A DNA stretch of 26,498 nt from DATEJJ01 sp039649115. GTDB taxonomy: Bacteria; Actinomycetota; Actinomycetes; Mycobacteriales; Micromonosporaceae. This document shows positions 24,401 through 26,498 of the stretch, piece by piece. The position numbers and the translations under genes were made by a program. Position 1 is the first letter of the stretch; each line of letters opens with the position of its first letter. Location: assembly GCA_039649115.1 (NCBI GenBank), contig JBBWZQ010000001.1, forward strand, positions 1 through 26,498. Reading direction: 5' to 3'. The notes under the pieces were generated by a model, which worked only from the letters and a program-made list of their open reading frames with translations, ran no database searches and was not told where the DNA came from.

Positions 24401-26498
24401 GGCGCGCCCGGCACGCCGCCCGCCCGGCGCTGCTCGAAGTCCAGCCAGGAGTCGAGGATCTCGCGGTACAGCGTCGCCGCGCTGATCGTGTGGCTGGCGC
24501 GGGCCACCGCCTCCAGCCGCTGCGCGGGCAGCTCCGCGATGAAGCTGAGCATCCGCGGGTTGCGGGACAGGCCGAGCAGGTCGGAGATGCCGCCGAGCAG
24601 CTCCAGCCGGGTGTCGGCCGCCCGCTCGTCGCCCTGGTACCGGTTGACGAGAAACGCGCGGATCTGCGGCGGGGTGAACTCCTGCACGTCCAGCACCCGC
24701 CGGTGCGGCAGCAGGCCGACCCGCTCGCCGAGCGCGGTGAACACCTGGGATCTGGTCTTGAAGTGCTGGGTGCGGCTGGCCACCACGATCTTCGCGGCCC
24801 CCTCGGCGGCCTGCAGCAGCGTCTCCAGATGGTCGGCCGCCCGGTCGTAGCTGACCCGGGCGACCAACTCGTCGAAGCCGTCGAACAGCAGTGCGATCCG
24901 GCCCTGGCGGAGCATGTAGCGGAACGCCTTGAGGTCGATGACCTCCTCGCCGTGGTTGGCCAGGTGCGCGGCGACCAGCCCGTCGACCGAGTGCGCCTTG
25001 TCCAGCGCCTTCAGCTCCACCAGGATCGGCGTCAGGTCGGGCGCCGCGGTGGCCAGCCGCCGGGCCAGCTCGCGCAGCGCGAAGGTCTTGCCCCGGCCGA
25101 AGTCGCCGAGCAGCAGCACGAAGCGACCGTCCGGGGTGGACAGCAGGCGCAGCAGCTCGGTCACCAGGTCGTCGTGCACGTCCTGGTCGGCGCCGACCAG
25201 GTGCCGGTACCGCTGCGGCACGTACAGGTCGGGCGGGTACAGCCGGTCGTGCTGCAGCCGGGCGGTCTGCGCCGCGACGTAGGAGCGCAGGTCGAGCAGG
25301 CCCTGGAACTCGGCGAAGCTGTGCAGCCGCACGCCGCGCCGGGCCGCCTCCTCGTACAGGCTGCGCGCCACCCGCTCGCCCTGGTACACCAGCTCGGAGC
25401 CGATCTCCGGGTTGGCCGCGTGCACCCGCCGGACGAAGCGGTCCACCTCGTCCGGGCTCGGCGTGCCGAGGTGGCCGGCGACGCGCTGCTGGCGGACGAA
25501 GCCGTCCTCCCGGAACGTGACCAGCAGGTGCGGCGGCTCACCCGGTACCCGCCGGATCACCACCCGCTCGTGCCGCGCCTCGCACACCTCGGCGAGGCGG
25601 TCGAGCAGCGCCTGGCCCGGGTCCGCCGGCTGGTCCCGCGCCACCGGCTCCTCGGGCGGCCGGTCCATGGTGGCGGGTTCGGCGGCGCCGGGCTGGCTCG
25701 GGATGCGCGGCTGCGCGGGCGGCGCGAACGTCGCGGCGGCCCGGTCCCACCGCTGCCGGGTCTGCTCGCCCAGGCCGCCGTCGGCGCCCAGCACCCACCG
25801 TGTCGTGGCGTCCGGCCCGAACCGCAGCACCTGCGCCCGGTCCTGGGGCGGCACCGTGAGGACCGGCACGGCCAGCTCGTCGGGCGGCCGGGCCGGCCGG
25901 TTCTCGCACAGCACCGCGTTGAGCATCGGCGCGATCAGCCGGTTGAACGTGGCCCGGTCGCGCACCGCCTCGGTCTCGCCGAGGGCCTCCGCCGTGGCCG
26001 AGGCCGCGCCGGGGGCGTGCGCCATGACTCCCAACCGGAGCCACTGCGTCTGCTGGTACGGGCGCAGCCACTGCGCGAACCACGCCGCCTGCGCCTCGCC
26101 GACCCAGCCGTACCGGTCCTCCTCGCGGTGGCTCTCCGCGATCGTGGAGTTGAGCCCGGCCAGCACGACCTGCAGGTCCGGTACCGCGTACAGGGTCCAC
26201 GGCTGCTCGCTGTCGAAGACCGGCTCGTCCAGGCCGTGGTACAGCTCGTCGAACAGCCGGGCGTAGTGCCGCCACTTGGGCCAGTACGGCGGCTGCGGAT
26301 CGACGTCGTCCGCCTCGCAGTTGGCGAAGTACGCACGGCTGGCCGCCCGGTTCACGTCCCGGCTGCCCGGTACGATCACCAGCCGGTGCGGCTCCAGCCC
26401 GACCAGCACCCGCAGGCCGGTCAGGAAGTTCAGCGCGTCCTCGAACTCGCGCGGGCTGCCCGACTCGGTGAGGTTGCCGGACACCACGATGAGGTCCG
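21472..26498 (-). CDS. Giant phosphoesterase-like / NACHT-STAND NTPase / pentapeptide / WD40 protein, 5' end off the window
   Basis: At least 1674 aa are visible and the frame is open at the right edge (DLIVVSGNLTES), so the start lies outside. Numbering from GTG 26487: residues 1-200 resemble a calcineurin-like phosphoesterase but carry SGNLTE, GSRDVN (41-46) and MAHAP (155-159) where metal-binding GDxxE, GNHD and HH motifs are expected. About 290-440 is an unassigned region containing LVYQGERVARSL and FAEFQGLLDLRSYVA. The NTPase has Walker A GDFGRGKT (about 461-468) and Walker B LLFDGFDEL (about 532-540). Pentapeptide repeats lie at about 851-932, and about 15 WD40 repeats at 991-1615. The ending PDGWAALSPDGRYKIEG to PTDAEF resembles related actinobacterial proteins. 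Such STAND proteins are thought to act as signalling or defence switches; the trigger is unknown. Confidence 0.93.
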   Translation of the reverse strand, partial: DLIVVSGNLTESGSPREFEDALNFLTGLRVLVGLEPHRLVIVPGSRDVNRAASRAYFANCEADDVDPQPPYWPKWRHYARLFDELYHGLDEPVFDSEQPWTLYAVPDLQVVLAGLNSTIAESHREEDRYGWVGEAQAAWFAQWLRPYQQTQWLRLGVMAHAPGAASATAEALGETEAVRDRATFNRLIAPMLNAVLCENRPARPPDELAVPVLTVPPQDRAQVLRFGPDATTRWVLGADGGLGEQTRQRWDRAAATFAPPAQPRIPSQPGAAEPATMDRPPEEPVARDQPADPGQALLDRLAEVCEARHERVVIRRVPGEPPHLLVTFREDGFVRQQRVAGHLGTPSPDEVDRFVRRVHAANPEIGSELVYQGERVARSLYEEAARRGVRLHSFAEFQGLLDLRSYVAAQTARLQHDRLYPPDLYVPQRYRHLVGADQDVHDDLVTELLRLLSTPDGRFVLLLGDFGRGKTFALRELARRLATAAPDLTPILVELKALDKAHSVDGLVAAHLANHGEEVIDLKAFRYMLRQGRIALLFDGFDELVARVSYDRAADHLETLLQAAEGAAKIVVASRTQHFKTRSQVFTALGERVGLLPHRRVLDVQEFTPPQIRAFLVNRYQGDERAADTRLELLGGISDLLGLSRNPRMLSFIAELPAQRLEAVARASHTISAATLYREILDSWLDFEQRRAGGVPGAPVSLAREQIWQAVTALAMRLWEGNESFLRLAELTDVASGLTDLADAQLSQHQAAHAVGAGSLLVRTDEGLFGFIHSSVLEWLVANEIAAQLDRGEDPPALHRRPLSALTIDFLCDLAEVARCQAWLAAAVAPDSDAGETARANALRLSARLRQPARTDLRGASLRGEDLSHRELADADLTGADLSDARLVGTNLSRAVLRGSRLAGARLDEAKLTGADLAQADLTGARLLRADLRGVSVTGSVWRRAALIDVTADPALAQAPELRGAAIAPRRPVTPSLAPPAVGVSYGYEPGRLPSPVAYSPDGGTLAIGSDDGGVLICDVASGLPVRTLQGHRNRVYAVAYDTAAHLLVTGSADETVRLWDADHGDARHVLHGFRDWVWPMEVSPHRPLLAVGDGDGLVRLYDTGTGALRHELPGHAAPIWSIAFHPGGALATSDNDGVVRIWNTGTGALLREVRGGDVVYRLAYSSDGRTLATAGRAGALRLWDAATAEPRYRLRGHEGHVYSLDFHPDGTVLATGDTHGAVRLWDVSTGHALRVLSRHSGAVYSVRFGPGGEVLATADSDGVVRLWEPGSGQVRHELSGHRGSVWPVSFRPTGGQLVTSSNDGSTRLWDTTTGQCQHVLRGHGRRITSVTFRDDGAMLASCGNDGVVRLWDPRTGQSTGQLSGTADRLISSVFCPGSHLLAAASGDGGVHLWNTDTRTDERELNVETDHVWAESFSPDGDVLATANDDDSVRLWYRTTGRHLVTLGQHRGRVRSVAFSPDGETVATGCDDRLVRLWEAGTGQLRATLAQHTDRVYAVAFSADGRLLVSASNDGTACLWDPGSGERLHLLTEHTGRLWSAAFSRDGNVLATGGEDLVIRLWDPRTGQPLAVLSAHTRRVWGVAFSPDSTLLASASDDGTVRLWDVADPPRARLRLTLVGMPDGWAALSPDGRYKIEGEAAGQFWHALGTCRFEPGELDSYLGQVRRLPTDAEF
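21643..23515 (-). repeat. About 15 tandem WD40 repeats (coding)
   Basis: Units of about 42 aa (126 bp) end in variants of RLWD and H/GH, for example DGVVRLWDPRTG and DDGTVRLWDVA. The first unit is divergent (GVLICDVASG). Fourteen or fifteen units would give two seven-bladed propellers. The repeats are diverged in DNA, so recent expansion is not evident. Confidence 0.9.
23690..23935 (-). repeat. Pentapeptide repeats (coding)
   Basis: Runs of A(D/N)LxG type units such as ADLTGADLSDARL and KLTGADLAQADLTGARL predict a right-handed quadrilateral beta-helix linking the NTPase to the WD40 propellers. Confidence 0.9.

Overview
The window is very GC-rich actinobacterial DNA, estimated by eye at a little over 70% G+C. 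It has GTG starts, GTGA/ATGA stop-start overlaps, a SARP regulator, a sortase linked to a DUF4397 protein, and large NACHT/STAND-pentapeptide-WD40 proteins. Together with heavy use of GGTACC, this suggests a Micromonosporaceae-type actinomycete (Actinoplanes/Dactylosporangium/Micromonospora-like). That placement is inference from gene content and style, not a search result.

Layout. (1) 1-~136, minus: a C-terminal-like piece of a dihydrodipicolinate synthase-type protein entering from the left edge, with no intact upstream part in the window. (2) 298-5745, plus: a closely spaced run of six genes: CHAD protein, ParA/MinD-like ATPase (GTGA overlap), flavin-reductase-like split barrel, cold-shock-domain protein with a C-terminal extension, CorA-family transporter, and PHP-domain phosphoesterase. 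(3) 5809-7848: a small hypothetical gene, a convergent four-helix membrane protein, and a divergent SARP regulator. The last two share an AT-rich intergenic region with SARP-like heptamer repeats. (4) 7916-9535, minus: a secreted tripeptidyl-aminopeptidase-like S33 hydrolase. (5) 9661-16650, minus: an aerobic carbon monoxide dehydrogenase operon in the order coxM-coxS-coxL-coxF(XdhC-YHS)-coxD-coxE. It faces a divergent LysR regulator at 16814-17761. (6) 18002-21475, plus: DUF4397 surface protein, class F-like sortase and transmembrane Ser/Thr kinase, with overlapping or very short gaps. (7) 21472-26498, minus: a giant protein running off the right edge, made of a calcineurin-like phosphoesterase region, an unassigned region, a NACHT/STAND NTPase, pentapeptide repeats and about 15 WD40 repeats.

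How the parts work together. The cox operon is the functional core. CoxL carries the AYACSFR active-site loop that marks form I (true) CO dehydrogenase, so the host can probably oxidise CO, with electrons passing Mo-Cu site, 2Fe-2S clusters (CoxS), FAD (CoxM), respiratory chain. CoxD, CoxE and the XdhC-type protein are the expected cofactor-maturation set, and the LysR protein is the likely activator. The most unusual details are a YHS metal-binding domain fused to the XdhC-type chaperone, a 26-codon ORF that joins coxS and coxL by ATGA overlaps at both ends, and an 18-bp perfect inverted repeat between coxL and coxF. Elsewhere, the CHAD-ParA coupling suggests ATPase-driven positioning of polyphosphate. 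The STAND protein has lost key metal ligands in its phosphoesterase region and may use it as a sensor or scaffold.
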